Assembly (NCBI GenBank): GCA_963756895.1
Contig: CAVWPI010000007.1
Span: 496,001 to 560,000 of the forward strand
Length of the DNA stretch: 64,000 nucleotides
DNA from: DASUAS01 sp963756895
GTDB lineage: Bacteria; Actinomycetota; Acidimicrobiia; IMCC26256; DASPTH01
Reading direction: 5' to 3'
Shown here: in pieces, positions 35,698 to 44,883 of the stretch
Layout of the letters: each line of letters begins with the position of its first letter
Position numbering within the stretch: position 1 is the first letter of the stretch
Made by a program: the position numbers and the translations under genes
Notes under the pieces: generated by a model
Told to the model about the DNA's origin: nothing
The model's database searches: none
What the model saw: only the letters and a program-made list of their open reading frames with translations

Positions 35698-37118
35698 CCA
35701 GCACCGACGTCGGCACCAGCGCGACGGCTCCGACGGGCACCGGCGACCGGGACACTCCCGGCGCCGGAGCCTCGTCGGGCCCGCCGCCCGAGCTGGCGCC
35801 GGGTCCGGGCGGCGGCGTCCGGCCGCCGAAGCCGCAGCGGCGCGGCAACATGCTGCGCGCGCTCCTGTTCCTGCTCCCGACGCTGCTGCTGCTCGGTGCG
35901 CTGGTCGTCTACCCGATCGTGTACTCGGTCGTCCGCAGCCTGTACGGCCGCAGTCGGTTCGGAGTTCATCGGCATCGACAACTACCAGCGCGCGTTCGAG
36001 TCGGCGTCGACGTTGCGGGCGTTGCGCAACACCGCGATCTGGGTGGTCGTCGCGCCGACGCTCGCCACCGCCATCGGCCTCGTCTTCGCAGTGCTCTCGG
36101 AGCGCGTGCGCTGGCAGACCGCGTTCAAGGTCGCGATCTTCATGCCGATGGCGATCTCGTTCCTCGCCGCGGGCGTCATCTTCCGCTTCGTGTACGAGCA
36201 GGACCCGAGCCGCGGCGTCGCCAACGCGGTGGTGACCAGCATCCAGGACGCGGTCCGACCACCGGGCGACTACCCGGGCGCGCGACCGTCGGATCCCGCC
36301 GCGCTCCGGGCGCGCGACGGCGGCTTCCGCACGACCGCGACGTTCCGGCCCGGAGACGTCGCCACCATCGGGATGGTCGCGATCCGGCCCGAGAACGTGC
36401 CCGCCGACGCGATCCGCGCGAGGGAACCGACCGACCGCGCCGGCGCGCGGGATCCGGGGCGTCGTGTGGCTCGACTTCACCCGGGGTGGTGGGCGGGACG
36501 CGGGGCGCCGTCGATCCCACCGAGCAGGGCCTGCCGGGCATGCACCTCCAGGCCGTCCGGGGCGGTGACACCGTCGCCGACGCCACCAGCGACCGGAACG
36601 GCACCTTCACGTTCACCGACCTGTCGCCCGGCGACTACCGACTGGCGTTGGCCTCCGACAACTTCCGCGCCTCGGCCACCGGCGTCAGCTGGCTGGGCCC
36701 GGCGCTGGTGACGCCGTCGATCATCGCGTCGTACCTGTGGATCTGGGTCGGCTTCGCGATGATCGTGATCGGCGCCGGTCTCGCCGCCATCCCCCGCGAG
36801 GTGATGGAAGCGGCGCGCACCGACGGGGCCAACGAGTGGCAGGTGTTCCGGCGCGTGACCGCGCCACTCCTGCGGCCGGTGCTCATGGTCGTGCTGATCA
36901 CGCTGATGATCAATGTGCTCAAGGTGTTCGACCTCGTGTTCGTCATCGCGCCGCCGTCGGTGCAGGACGACGCCAACGTGATCGCGCTCGAGATGTGGCG
37001 CGTCTCGTTCGGGGGCGCGCACGACCAGGGTCTCGGCAGCGCGCTGGCGATCATCCTCTTCGTGCTGGTCGTCCCCGCCATGCTCTTCAACATCCGCCGG
37101 CTCCGGGTGGAACGATGA
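35694..37118 (+). CDS. Sugar ABC permease, MalF/AglF type, with SdrD/Cna-B-like domain in the external loop (three frame changes)
   Basis: About 474 residues. A Pro/Gly-rich cytosolic N-terminus is followed by the first helix (MLRALLFLLPTLLLLGALVV). One extra base near 35955 continues to FIGIDNYQRAFESASTLRAL and helices through FMPMAISFLAAGVIFRFVYE. Then about 170 residues without helices follow, read across changes near 36440 and 36494. They include GVVWLDF, EQGLPGMHLQAVRGGDTVAD, ATSDRNGTFTFTDLSPGDYR and LALASDNF, the SdrD-B/Cna-B pattern. The permease core then resumes: TPSIIASYLWIWVGFAMIVI, the EAA loop (EAARTDGANEWQVFRRVTAP) and the last helices. MalF of E. coli has a different large loop in the same place. 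Confidence 0.83.
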   Translation: MTSTDVGTSATAPTGTGDRDTPGAGASSGPPPELAPGPGGGVRPPKPQRRGNMLRALLFLLPTLLLLGALVVYPIVYSVVRSLYGRSRFGVHRHRQLPARVRVGVDVAGVAQHRDLGGRRADARHRHRPRLRSALGARALADRVQGRDLHADGDLVPRRGRHLPLRVRAGPEPRRRQRGGDQHPGRGPTTGRLPGRATVGSRRAPGARRRLPHDRDVPARRRRHHRDGRDPARERARRRDPREGTDRPRRRAGSGASCGSTSPGVVGGTRGAVDPTEQGLPGMHLQAVRGGDTVADATSDRNGTFTFTDLSPGDYRLALASDNFRASATGVSWLGPALVTPSIIASYLWIWVGFAMIVIGAGLAAIPREVMEAARTDGANEWQVFRRVTAPLLRPVLMVVLITLMINVLKVFDLVFVIAPPSVQDDANVIALEMWRVSFGGAHDQGLGSALAIILFVLVVPAMLFNIRRLRVER

Positions 37119-38046
37119 CGTCGACGATCGATCCTCCGCGCACCGAGCCCCCGACCGGAGCCGGATCCGGGCGACGACACGATCGTCCTCCCCAAGGAGT
37201 CGGTGGCGCGTCGACTCGGGCGCGCGGTGTCGCACGGGCCGCTGAACCTGGTCCTGCTCGTGATCGCGCTGCTGTGGCTGCTGCCCGCGTTCGGGCTGCT
37301 CGCGGCGTCGCTGCGGACCGAGGTCGCCAACGCACAGTCGGGATGGTGGACGATCTTCGACCGCCTGTCGTCGGTGACGTTCGACAATTACCGCTCGATC
37401 CTCGACAACGACCTGATCGTGCACTCGTTCTGGAACACGGTGCTCATCACGCTCCCGGCCACCTTGCTGGTGGTGGGCATCGCGTCGCTCGCGGCCTACG
37501 CGTTCGCCTGGATCGACTTCCCCGGACGCGACTGGACGTTCGTGATCGTGGTCGCGCTGCTCGTGGTGCCGATCCAGGTCGCGTTGATCCCGGTGGCGTC
37601 GCTCTACGGTCGGCTCGGCGTCTACGGCGAGCATCCTGGGCGTGGTCCTGTTCCACGTCGCCTTCGGACTGCCGTTCGCGATCTTCCTCCTGCGGAACTT
37701 CTTCGCCGGCATCCCCCACGAGCTGCTGGAGGCGGCCCGCATCGACGGCGCGTCGGAGCTCAAGGTCTTCCGCACCGTCGTGCTCCCGATCGGGCTGCCC
37801 GCCATCGCATCGTTGGCGATCTTCCAGTTCCTGTGGGTGTGGAACGACCTGCTCGTCGGGCTGGTGTTCGCCGACACGTCGCACCAGCCGCTGACCGTCG
37901 CCATCCGCAGCCAGCTGCGCCAGTTCGGCACCAACTTCGACGTCATCGCGCCCGCGGCGTTCCTGTCGATGCTCGTGCCGCTGGTGGTGTTCTTCGCCTT
38001 CCAGCGCTACTTCGTGCAGGGCCTGCTCGCCGGCTCCGACCGCTGA
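37115..38046 (+). CDS. Sugar ABC permease, MalG/AglG type (two frame changes)
   Basis: About 309 residues; ATG overlaps the stop of the first permease (ATGA). After a short Pro-rich start one extra base near 37169 leads to DDTIVLPKESVARRLGRAVS and helix 1. SSVTFDNYRSILDNDLIVHS, then FWNTVLITLPATLLVVGIAS, is the typical MalG opening. Another extra base near 37630 (VYG to SILGVVLFHVAFGLPFAIFL) leads to the EAA loop, EAARIDGASELKVFRTVVLP, and the final helices, ending QRYFVQGLLAGSDR. With the ATPase and binding protein it forms a complete importer, probably for alpha-glucosides. Confidence 0.87.
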
Positions 38047-38063
38047 CTGCGTCCCCCGAACTC

Positions 38064-38114
38064 CGAACATGCGTCGCCAGACACGGAATATTCGTGTCTC
38101 CTGACGCATGTTCG
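38064..38114. terminator. Long imperfect inverted repeat between convergent operons
   Basis: Outer arms CGAACATGCGTC and GACGCATGTTCG are perfect over 12 bp. Inner arms AGACAC/GTGTCT and a GAATATTC centre extend the stem. It lies 18 bases after the permease stop and 20 bases before the end of the serine hydrolase, so a bidirectional terminator is the simplest reading. Confidence 0.65.
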
Positions 38115-38133
38115 TGAAGAGTGGAGGTGGGGG

Positions 38134-39327
38134 TCAGACGTGCGTGATCTCGGCGCCGGCGGCTTCGTAGCTGGCGCGGATGAGCGCGCTCGACCGCGGG
38201 TCGGCGGAGATGGCCATGCTCATCTTGTTCATCACGTAGCCGCCGGCGACATGGTGCTCGGGATCGGCGAAGCCGACTGATCCGCCCGCACCCGAGTGGC
38301 CGAACGCGTGCCGGCCGCCGAACGGTGCGAACGCCGACGCCGACCAGAAGCCGAGCGCGATGGTCGACTCGACGTCGATGCCGGGGAACGACAGCACCTG
38401 GTCGGCACCCGCCGTCTGCAGCGTGCGGGCGACGATCGACCTGCTCCCGGGACAGGAGTCCTTCCGACGGACCGCCGTCGACCCCGCCGATGAGCCCTGC
38501 GTACAACCGCGCCAGCGACCGCGCGTTGGCCACGCCGTTCGCGGCCGGGAGCTCGGCGGCCCGGAAGTCACGTTGAGTTCGCGCTCCACGCCAGGTCACC
38601 ACCGGACAACGCACCGTTGAGGGTGAGCGCCCGGACCATCATCGAGTCGGCGCCGAGCAGGTCCTCGATGCTCGGAGCATCGCCCGCGCTCATCGAGATC
38701 ATCGGCGCCACACGGGCGTCGAACTCCTCGGGCAGCCCGATCCAGAACTCGAGCCCGAGCGGCTCGGCGAACTCGTCGTGGAAGAAGGTGCCGAGGCTCC
38801 GGCCGTCGATGCGTCGGACGACTTCGCCGACGAGGTGTCCGTACGTGAGCGCGTGGTATCCGTGCGCGACGCCCGGCTCCCAGTAGGGCGCTTGCACCTC
38901 GAGCGCGTGGATCACCGGCTCCCACGCCAACGCCTCTTCGCGCGTCAGCTGTGGCGTCGACGGTGGGCAATCCAGCCTGGTGGCTGAGCAACCAGCGCAC
39001 CGGGATGTGCTCCTTGCCCGCCTGGCCGAACTCGGGCCAGTACGTGACGACGGGTGCGTCGACGTCGAGCAGCCCGCGGTGCGCGAGCAGGTGCGCGCAC
39101 GCGGCGGTGGCGCCCTTGGTCGACGAGAACACGATCTGCAACGTGTCGTCGTCGTACGCACCGCCGGTGTCGGTGCGGACACCACCCCAGATGTCGACGA
39201 CCTTGGTGCCGTCGACGTAGAAGGCGTAGCTCGCCCCGACCTCGCCGTGCTCCTCGAAGTTGTTGGCGAAGGCGTCGCGCACGCCCTCGAACCCCGGCTC
39301 GACGTAGCCCCCGACTTCGATGCTCAT
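38134..39327 (-). CDS. Serine beta-lactamase-like/esterase family protein (three frame changes)
   Basis: About 396 residues from ATG 39327. VFSSTKGATAACAHLLAHRG has the SxxK nucleophile motif (SSTK), and EHIPVRWLLSHQAGLP follows as in class C beta-lactamases and EstB-type esterases. One extra base near 38948 leads to EEALAWEPVIHALEVQAPYW and YHALTYGHLVGEVVRRI (the Tyr motif). Changes near 38581 and 38442 lead to DFRAAELPAANGVANARSLA and IVARTLQTAGADQVLSFPG. The end has GRHAFGHSGAGGSVGFAD, the HxG motif in place of KTG, so hydrolysis of esters is more likely than of beta-lactams. The start is leaderless-type. Confidence 0.85.
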
Positions 39328-39334
39328 GGCGGGG

Positions 39335-39340
39335 ACGCTA
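39335..39340 (-). promoter_or_regulatory. -10 hexamer TAGCGT (serine hydrolase)
   Basis: On the minus strand TAGCGT ends seven bases before ATG 39327, immediately after the stop of the zinc protease gene. Confidence 0.5.
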
Positions 39341-39342
39341 AC

Positions 39343-40227
39343 TCAAAGGGCATCGGAGGCGAACGTGTCGCAGCGGTTCGGGTCGCCGGTGTCGTAGCCC
39401 TCGCGGAACCAGTGCTGCCGCTGGGCCGAGGAGCCGTGGGTCCACGACTCGCGGTCGACGCTCCCGGTCGCGGCCCGCTGGATGCGGTCGTCGCCGACTG
39501 CGGCCGCAGCATCGAGGCCGTCCTTGACGTCGGCTGCGGTGACCTGTTCGATCAATGCGGTGTCGACCGCGTGCGCGGCCCAGACCCCGGCGTAGCAGTC
39601 GGCCTGGAGCTCGAGCCGCACCGATGCCGAGGTCGGGCCTTCGCGGTCGCCGCCCACGCGGTCGTTGGTGCCGAGCAGGTTCTGCACGTGGTGGCCGTAC
39701 TCGTGCGCGAGCACGTACGCCTCGGCGAACCGCCCGCCGTTCGCCCCGAACCGCGTGCGCAGCTCGTCGTAGAAGCCGAGGTCGAGGTACACCTGCTGAT
39801 CGCCCGGGCAGTAGAACGGGCCGACCGCGGAGTCGGCGAGGCCGCACGCGGTCGACACCTGGCCGTCGAACAGCACCGTCTGCGCCGGCGTGTAGCCCTG
39901 CACTGCACCGGTCCAGTACTCCTGCACCGAGTTGACGACCCCCGTGACGAGGCAGTCGGTGCGCTGGTTCGCGTCAGCGCCGGTCTGACAGTTCGTCGAC
40001 AGCTCGCCGGCACCGTCGAACGAGCTCGCGCTCGTTCCTCCCCCGCCGCCGCCGAGCCCGTTGGCCAGCAGGAGCACGACGACGAGGATGACACCCACGA
40101 TCCCGCCGCCACCGACGGCCGCGCCGCGCCCGAGTCCGATGCCTCCGAGACCGCCGAGCCCACCGCCCGCGCCGCGCTGGTCGGACACCTGGCTGGTGTC
40201 GAGCCTCCCCCGCGTGCGGAACTTCAC
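39343..40227 (-). CDS. Neutral zinc metallopeptidase, YpfJ family, membrane-anchored
   Basis: Intact, 294 residues. KFRTRGRLDTSQVSDQRGAG opens the protein, followed by a Gly-rich stretch and one membrane helix (GIVGVILVVVLLLANGLGGG). The outer domain carries YVLAHEYGHHVQNLLG, the HExxH zinc motif, and LELQADCYAGVWAAHAV with the third ligand Glu. VGDDRIQRAATGSVDRESWT, then HGSSAQRQHWFREGYDTGD, is the conserved C-terminal segment. Substrate unknown. It sits between the acyl-CoA dehydrogenase and the serine hydrolase on the same strand. Confidence 0.93.
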   Translation of the reverse strand: MKFRTRGRLDTSQVSDQRGAGGGLGGLGGIGLGRGAAVGGGGIVGVILVVVLLLANGLGGGGGGTSASSFDGAGELSTNCQTGADANQRTDCLVTGVVNSVQEYWTGAVQGYTPAQTVLFDGQVSTACGLADSAVGPFYCPGDQQVYLDLGFYDELRTRFGANGGRFAEAYVLAHEYGHHVQNLLGTNDRVGGDREGPTSASVRLELQADCYAGVWAAHAVDTALIEQVTAADVKDGLDAAAAVGDDRIQRAATGSVDRESWTHGSSAQRQHWFREGYDTGDPNRCDTFASDAL

Positions 40228-40271
40228 GGGCCCGTGCCTACCCGGCCACCCGCACGCTCACGCACCACGAC

Positions 40272-41447
40272 TCAGCGCGGATCGCGTGGCAGCCCGAGCA
40301 CGCGTTCGCCGAGCACGTTGCGCTGGATCTCGTTCGAGCCGCCGTAGATCGTGTCGGAGCGGCTGAACAGGAACAGCTTCTGCTCGAACGTGAGCTCGTA
40401 GGGCAGACCTTCGCCGATCAGCCCCTCGGCACCGAGCACGTCGATCATCAGGTTGCCGAGGTCGCGGTGCCATGTCCCCCAGAACAGCTTGGAGATCGAC
40501 GCCTCGGGCCCGGGCACGCCCTTGGCGGCCATGCTCCGCATCGCGTTCCACTTCATGAGCCGCAGCCCGATCCACGCGTCGACCAGGCGCGTGCGCAGCC
40601 CGGGATCGGCGCCGCGATCGCGCGCGCGGGCGAGGTCGAGCACGTGGTCGAGCTCGCGCTCGAAGCCCACCTGCTGCGCGAGCGTCGACACGCCGCGCTC
40701 GAACCCGAGCAGACCCATCGCGATGCGCCAGCCGTCGTCGACCTCGCCGACGACGAGCGACGCCTCGGTGCGGGCGTCGTCGAAGAACACCTCGTTGAAC
40801 TCACCGCCGCCCGTGGGCTGCACGATCGGTCGCACCTCGATGCCGGGCTGTTCCATCGGCACCAGCAGGAACGACAAGCCCTGGTGGCGCGACGACTGCG
40901 GGTCGGTGCGCGCCACCACGAAGCACCAGTGCGACACGTGCGCAAGCGACGTCCACACCTTCTGGCCGTTCACCACCCACTCGTCGCCGTCGCGGTGCGC
41001 GCGCGTCGCCACGTTGGCGAGGTCGGAGCCCGCGTTCGGTTCGCTGTAGCCCTGGCACCAACGCTCGTCGCCGCGCAGGATGCCGGGGAGGAAGCGCTCC
41101 TGTTGTGCAGGCGTCCCGTACGCGATCAACGTCGGCGCGAGCAGGTTCTCACCCATGTGGTTGACCCGCGCCGGTGCCTCCGCACGCGCGTACTCCTCGG
41201 CCCAGATGATCTGCTGGTCGAGCGTCGCGCCGCGACCGCCCGATTCCACCGGCCAGCCGAGTCCGATGAACCCCGCCTTGCCCAGCTCGTGCTCCCACGC
41301 GACGCGCACGTCGAAGCCGACGTCCTCGTCGCCGGGACCGCCGCGGCCCTTCAGTTCCGCGTAGTCGCCGACGACGTGGTCGGCGAGCCAGGCGGCGACG
41401 TCACGCCGGAAGCGCGCGTCGTCGTCGGTGAGATCGACGTCGGCCAT
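40272..41447 (-). CDS. Acyl-CoA dehydrogenase
   Basis: Intact, 391 residues, FAD enzyme of beta-oxidation or a related pathway. WCQGYSEPNAGSDLANVATR is the first family signature, WVVNGQKVWTSLAHVSHWCF the beta-domain, and FSRSDTIYGGSNEIQRNVLG the C-terminal signature. LGWPVESGGRGATLDQQIIW, then AEEYARA, fits the long-chain or steroid/FadE branch in actinobacteria. The usual Glu base position cannot be fixed by eye. The ATG is three bases after the stop of the VOC gene, so the two form an operon. Confidence 0.93.
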   Translation of the reverse strand: MADVDLTDDDARFRRDVAAWLADHVVGDYAELKGRGGPGDEDVGFDVRVAWEHELGKAGFIGLGWPVESGGRGATLDQQIIWAEEYARAEAPARVNHMGENLLAPTLIAYGTPAQQERFLPGILRGDERWCQGYSEPNAGSDLANVATRAHRDGDEWVVNGQKVWTSLAHVSHWCFVVARTDPQSSRHQGLSFLLVPMEQPGIEVRPIVQPTGGGEFNEVFFDDARTEASLVVGEVDDGWRIAMGLLGFERGVSTLAQQVGFERELDHVLDLARARDRGADPGLRTRLVDAWIGLRLMKWNAMRSMAAKGVPGPEASISKLFWGTWHRDLGNLMIDVLGAEGLIGEGLPYELTFEQKLFLFSRSDTIYGGSNEIQRNVLGERVLGLPRDPR

Positions 41448-41450
41448 ACG

Positions 41451-41906
41451 TCAGGAGGGCGACATTCCGGTCGGAGCTGCCATGAGCTCGACGCGCACAC
41501 CGTCGGGGTCGCCGAGGAACAGCAGGTCGATGCCGGGGCTGGCGCGGGTCTCCTCGATGACGGTCGCACCGCAGTCGACGAGATGCCGGGTGGCGGCGTC
41601 GAGATCGTCGACGTAGAAGGAGAGGTGGGTGAGGCCGAGCTGGTTGCGCACGGCCGACGGCGTGCCGTCGACACCGGGCGACACGAAGTGCAGGAGCTCG
41701 ATCTTCATCGTGTCGTTCTGGATGAACTGCGACACGATCTTGACCGGGCCGGGCACCTCGAGGCTGCGCTCGAGGCCGGGCGCGGTGTCGCTGTCGAGCT
41801 CGAAGCCCTCGGCCTTCTCGAAGCCGAGCCCGTCGCAGAAGAACCGCAGCGACCGCTCGAGGTCGCGCACGCACAGGCCCACGTGCGACGGCCGGTAGTC
41901 CCCCAT
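41451..41906 (-). CDS. VOC (glyoxalase/dioxygenase fold) protein
   Basis: Intact, 151 residues. SHVGLCVRDLERSLRFFCDG is the opening strand-helix of the vicinal oxygen chelate fold with the first His, LTHLSFYVDDLDAATRHLVD the second half, and GVRVELMAA the terminal Glu. Divalent metal ligands His/His/Glu are in place, so a lyase or isomerase such as methylmalonyl-CoA epimerase type, or an extradiol-like enzyme, is possible. It shares an operon with the acyl-CoA dehydrogenase and faces the gene at 42005 across a palindrome. Confidence 0.88.
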   Translation of the reverse strand: MGDYRPSHVGLCVRDLERSLRFFCDGLGFEKAEGFELDSDTAPGLERSLEVPGPVKIVSQFIQNDTMKIELLHFVSPGVDGTPSAVRNQLGLTHLSFYVDDLDAATRHLVDCGATVIEETRASPGIDLLFLGDPDGVRVELMAAPTGMSPS

Positions 41907-41937
41907 TGCTCACGCCCTCCGTGTGGTCGCGGCGGAC

Positions 41938-41952
41938 CTGACGGTCCGTCAG
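41938..41952. promoter_or_regulatory. Palindrome CTGACGG-T-CCGTCAG: candidate operator
   Basis: Seven-base arms around one central T, between the divergent VOC/acyl-CoA dehydrogenase operon and the gene at 42005. The form suits a TetR- or GntR-type regulator; none is encoded beside it. Confidence 0.55.
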
Positions 41953-42004
41953 AAACAAGCTAGCGTCGCCCGCCGCGCACTCGCCTGACGACAGGAGACC
42001 GCCC

Positions 42005-42815
42005 ATGGCAATCCCCGGGATGGAGGACTACCCGATCAAGCTCGGGACCCTGCTGTTCACCATGGTCGAGCCCGAGAAGGGGCGCGAGGTCGAGTACAAC
42101 CGCTGGTACGAGCACGACCACTTCTACTCCGGGTGCATGGTCGGCGAATGGCAGTTCGCCGGTGACCGCTTCGTCGCCACCCGACGGCTGAAGGACCTGC
42201 GCTACCCGGCGCAGAGCGACATGACGCCCGACCCGCTCACCGGTTCGTACCTCGCGATCTACTGGGTCCTCGACGGCAAGCACGACGAGTGGAACCAGTG
42301 GGCGGTCGAGCAGGTCACCTGGCTGCACGCGAACGGCCGCATGTTCGAGGCCCGCACGCACGTGCACACGCTGCTGTACGAGAAGCGCTGGGCGCACCGC
42401 GCCACCGACGGCGGCTGCACCATCGAGCTCGCGCTCGACCACAACTACCCGGGGCTCGTCGTCGTCGCCGGTGACGTGAAGGATGGCCACACGCACGACG
42501 AGGTCGACGCGTGGTTCCGCGAGACCTACCTGCCCGATGCGTGCGCGCAGCCGTGGGGCCCCGACCTCGTGCTCGACGCGACCACGCTTGCCGCTGCTCG
42601 ACGAGCGCCCCGCCGACGTGCCCCCGCCCGCGGCCGGGCCCAACCGGTTCCTGCAGCTGCACTTCCTCGACCACGACCCCGAGGAGGGCTGGGCCGACGG
42701 CTACGCGAAGATCGGGCAGGCGATCGACGACAGCGGCCTCGCCACCCACGTGTGGACGGGCCCGTTCATCCAGACCGACTTCGGGACCGACCGGTACACC
42801 GACGAACTGTGGTGA
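42005..42815 (+). CDS. Conserved hypothetical, dimeric alpha-beta-barrel-like protein (one frame change)
   Basis: About 269 residues from ATG 42005, AGGAGA upstream. The N-terminal half has EVEYNRWYEHDHFYSGCMVG and VATRRLKDLRYPAQSD, similar to the EYNDWYTNTHLPE opening of the small protein at 18067, so a tandem ferredoxin-like fold is possible; the second half has DEVDAWFRETYLPDACAQPW. One change near 42592 leads to LPLLDERPADVPPPAAGPNR and FLQLHFLDHDPEEGWADGYA. No function is known to me. Its position opposite the acyl-CoA dehydrogenase operon suggests catabolic work on the same substrate. Confidence 0.7.
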
Positions 42816-42847
42816 GCGAATGCTGGCGAGCGAATTGCGGTGGGCGG

Positions 42848-43339
42848 TCAGTCCAGGATCACGATGCGGTGGCCGGTGATCCGGCCGCCGTCGAGGTCGA
42901 GCACGCCGAACGACGGATGCGGCTGCCTGCGCCGCTGCGTGGGTGATCCGGGGTTGAACAGTCGTTGACCGTCGACGCCCACTTCGTCGACCGGCGCGTG
43001 ACTGTGACCAAAGACCACGACGTCGCAGTCGGGGAACATCCGGTGGACGCGGGCGCCGCGTCCCTTCGTGAGGCCGGAGTCGTGCACCATGCCGATGCGC
43101 ACGCCCGCGAGCTCCACCAGGAGCCGCTCGGGGAGCGTGCCGCGCAGCGTCACGTCGTTGTTGCCGAGCACCGCGTGCACCGGCGCGAACGTTGCCAGCT
43201 CATCGAGCAGATCTCGTTCGACGACGTCGCCGCAGTGCAGGACGACGTCGGCGTCGCGCAGCGCGCCGTACACGGCATCGGGTAGCCGGCGGGCGCCGTC
43301 GTCCCGCAGATGCGTGTCGGAGAGGACGACGGCGCGCAC
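42848..43339 (-). CDS. Metallophosphoesterase, YfcE/MJ0936 type
   Basis: Intact, 163 residues from GTG 43339. Metal-binding motifs in order: VVLSDTHL (D-x-H), VVLHCGDVV (GD), AVLGNND (GNxD), GMVHDSG (H) and VVFGHSHAPVD (GHxH). The size and order match the small YfcE/MJ0936-type phosphodiesterases, probably Mn- or Ni-dependent; the physiological substrate is unknown. FNPGSPTQRRR is the conserved end. It is convergent with the gene at 42005. Confidence 0.93.
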   Translation of the reverse strand: MRAVVLSDTHLRDDGARRLPDAVYGALRDADVVLHCGDVVERDLLDELATFAPVHAVLGNNDVTLRGTLPERLLVELAGVRIGMVHDSGLTKGRGARVHRMFPDCDVVVFGHSHAPVDEVGVDGQRLFNPGSPTQRRRQPHPSFGVLDLDGGRITGHRIVILD

Positions 43340-43439
43340 GTCGCCCAGTGAACCAGACCAGCGTTCGCGAGCGAGGTGTTCACCACCTGGTCACGAATTG
43401 GCCTCAAAGGAGTCGGCTCCAGCGCCGATACTGGGGGAC

Positions 43440-43613
43440 ATGGCGGACCAGCGGGAGTGCACCAACCGGGTGATCACCTGTGACGAGGTCCGTTCGACGC
43501 GCCTGCACTACCGGCTCCGCTGCCTGCTCACGCCGGGGCACGAAGGCGACCACCGGTGGACGCCGGAGCTGGTGCCCGTGGGCGTCGACGGCGACGAAGC
43601 CGCCACCGGCTGA
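43440..43613 (+). CDS. Small Cys/His protein of 57 residues
   Basis: Starts at ATG 43440. A GATACT hexamer lies seven bases upstream and fits a leaderless promoter. The sequence ECTNRVITCDEVRSTRLHYR continues with LRCLLTPGHEGDHRWTPEL. Cysteines plus the GHEGDH histidines could bind a metal. Short actinobacterial proteins with a C-x-x-x-x-GH-x-G-x-H pattern exist without known function. It lies just downstream (in space) of the divergent phosphoesterase start and before the HNH gene. Confidence 0.55.
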   Translation: MADQRECTNRVITCDEVRSTRLHYRLRCLLTPGHEGDHRWTPELVPVGVDGDEAATG

Positions 43614-43732
43614 CGCCTCCTTCTCGCGATACGGGCTTGCAGACCGAACGTACGTTCGGTGGGGTGCGGGGACGCCTCGAGGTCGGGCCGACGACCTGCC
43701 TTCCATTTCTTTGCGTGTTCGGGAGGAGGGTC

Positions 43733-44873
43733 GTGGCGCGTCTGTGGGATCTGTTGGCCGAAGTGCGCGACGCGGCCTCGGGCTTCGAAGCCGATCGGTG
43801 GTCAGGTGAAGACTGCGCCCGCTTCACGTCGGAACTGGCGCGGGCCGCGAAGGCGTGCGACGCCGCGGCCGCCCGCGCGGCGGCGCGGGCGGTGGAATGC
43901 AACCAGGGCGACGTCGAATGGGTGGCTCGGACGATCGGCGCCACCCCGTCGCAGGCGCGCGAGTCGTTGACCACCACCGCGGCCTTGGGCTCGTGTCCGG
44001 CGACGAGCGAAGCGGTGGCGGACGGCTCGGTCTCGTTGACCGAGGCGCGTGAGATCGTCGCGCGCCGAAGGCGCGGTACCGGGCTCCGAAGCGGCGCTGC
44101 TCGAGGTCGCGGGTTCGAGAGGGATGACAGGACTGCGTGCAGAGTCACGTCGGGTCGTGCTCGGGTCGATCGATCGCGACGAGCTCCATCGTCGACAGTG
44201 GGCAGCGCGATCCCTCCGTCACTGGGTCGACGGTGAAGGGATGGTGGCCGGACAGTTCCGGCTGCCACCCGAGGTGGGTGTCCCGTTCGTCAACCGCCTC
44301 GACGCGGAGACGGATCGTGCGCAGCGCAAGGCGCGGAAGGACGGCAGCACCGACGCCCGCGAAGCTCACGCCGCCGACGCGTTCGTGGCGATGACGAAGG
44401 GTCGGGGGAAGGGCAGGTCGGACCGGGCCGACGTGGTGTTGGTCTGTTCGTTCGACGCCTACCGGCGCGGCCACACTCACGGTGCCGAAATGTGCCATGT
44501 CATCGGTGGCGGTCCGGTGGCGGTCAGCGTGGTGCGCGATGCGGTCGCGCACGATGCGTTCGTCAAGCTCGTGATGACGAAGGGCGTGGCGATCCACACG
44601 GTCGCGCACGTGGGACGGCACCGCCCTGCTGCATTGCAGACCGCATTGGAGCTGGGTCCGCCGCCGCGGTTCGAGGGCGCGGTCTGCGTCGAGGAGGGAT
44701 GCGACCGGCGCTACGGACTCGAGTGGGATCACGACGATCCCGTGGCGAACGACGGGCCGACGAGCTACGAGAACCTGAAGGCCCGCTGCAAGCCCGACCA
44801 CTGGGCCAAGACCGAACGCGACCGCAAGGCGGGCTTGCTCGGGCGCGGTGCCGGGCGGGCGCCGCCCTCCTAG
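43733..44873 (+). CDS. DUF222 and HNH endonuclease domain protein (one frame change)
   Basis: About 380 residues from GTG 43733, with GGGAGGAGGG upstream. The N-terminal helical DUF222 part (LWDLLAEVRDAASGFEADRW, then SLTEAREIV) joins by one extra base near 44066 to EGAVPGSEAALLEVAGSRGM. The C-terminus has CVEEGCDRRYGLEWDHDDPV, then NDGPTSYENLKARCKPDHWA, the HNH-type zinc and active-site pattern in which the last H is replaced by D-H. Such proteins are numerous in actinobacteria (the 13E12 group) and their role is unsettled. Nothing around it suggests a mobile element. Confidence 0.85.
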
Positions 44874-44883
44874 GGACCGCCTC

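Noticed and set aside
33054..38046. Programmed ribosomal frameshifting as the reason for the many frame changes
   Set aside because: There is no common slippery sequence or structure, changes occur in unrelated housekeeping genes, and several genes would need three to six events.
43733..44873. HNH/DUF222 gene as a homing element or transposon cargo
   Set aside because: No inverted repeats, target duplications, integrase or intron features surround it, and the family is a common chromosomal one in actinobacteria.
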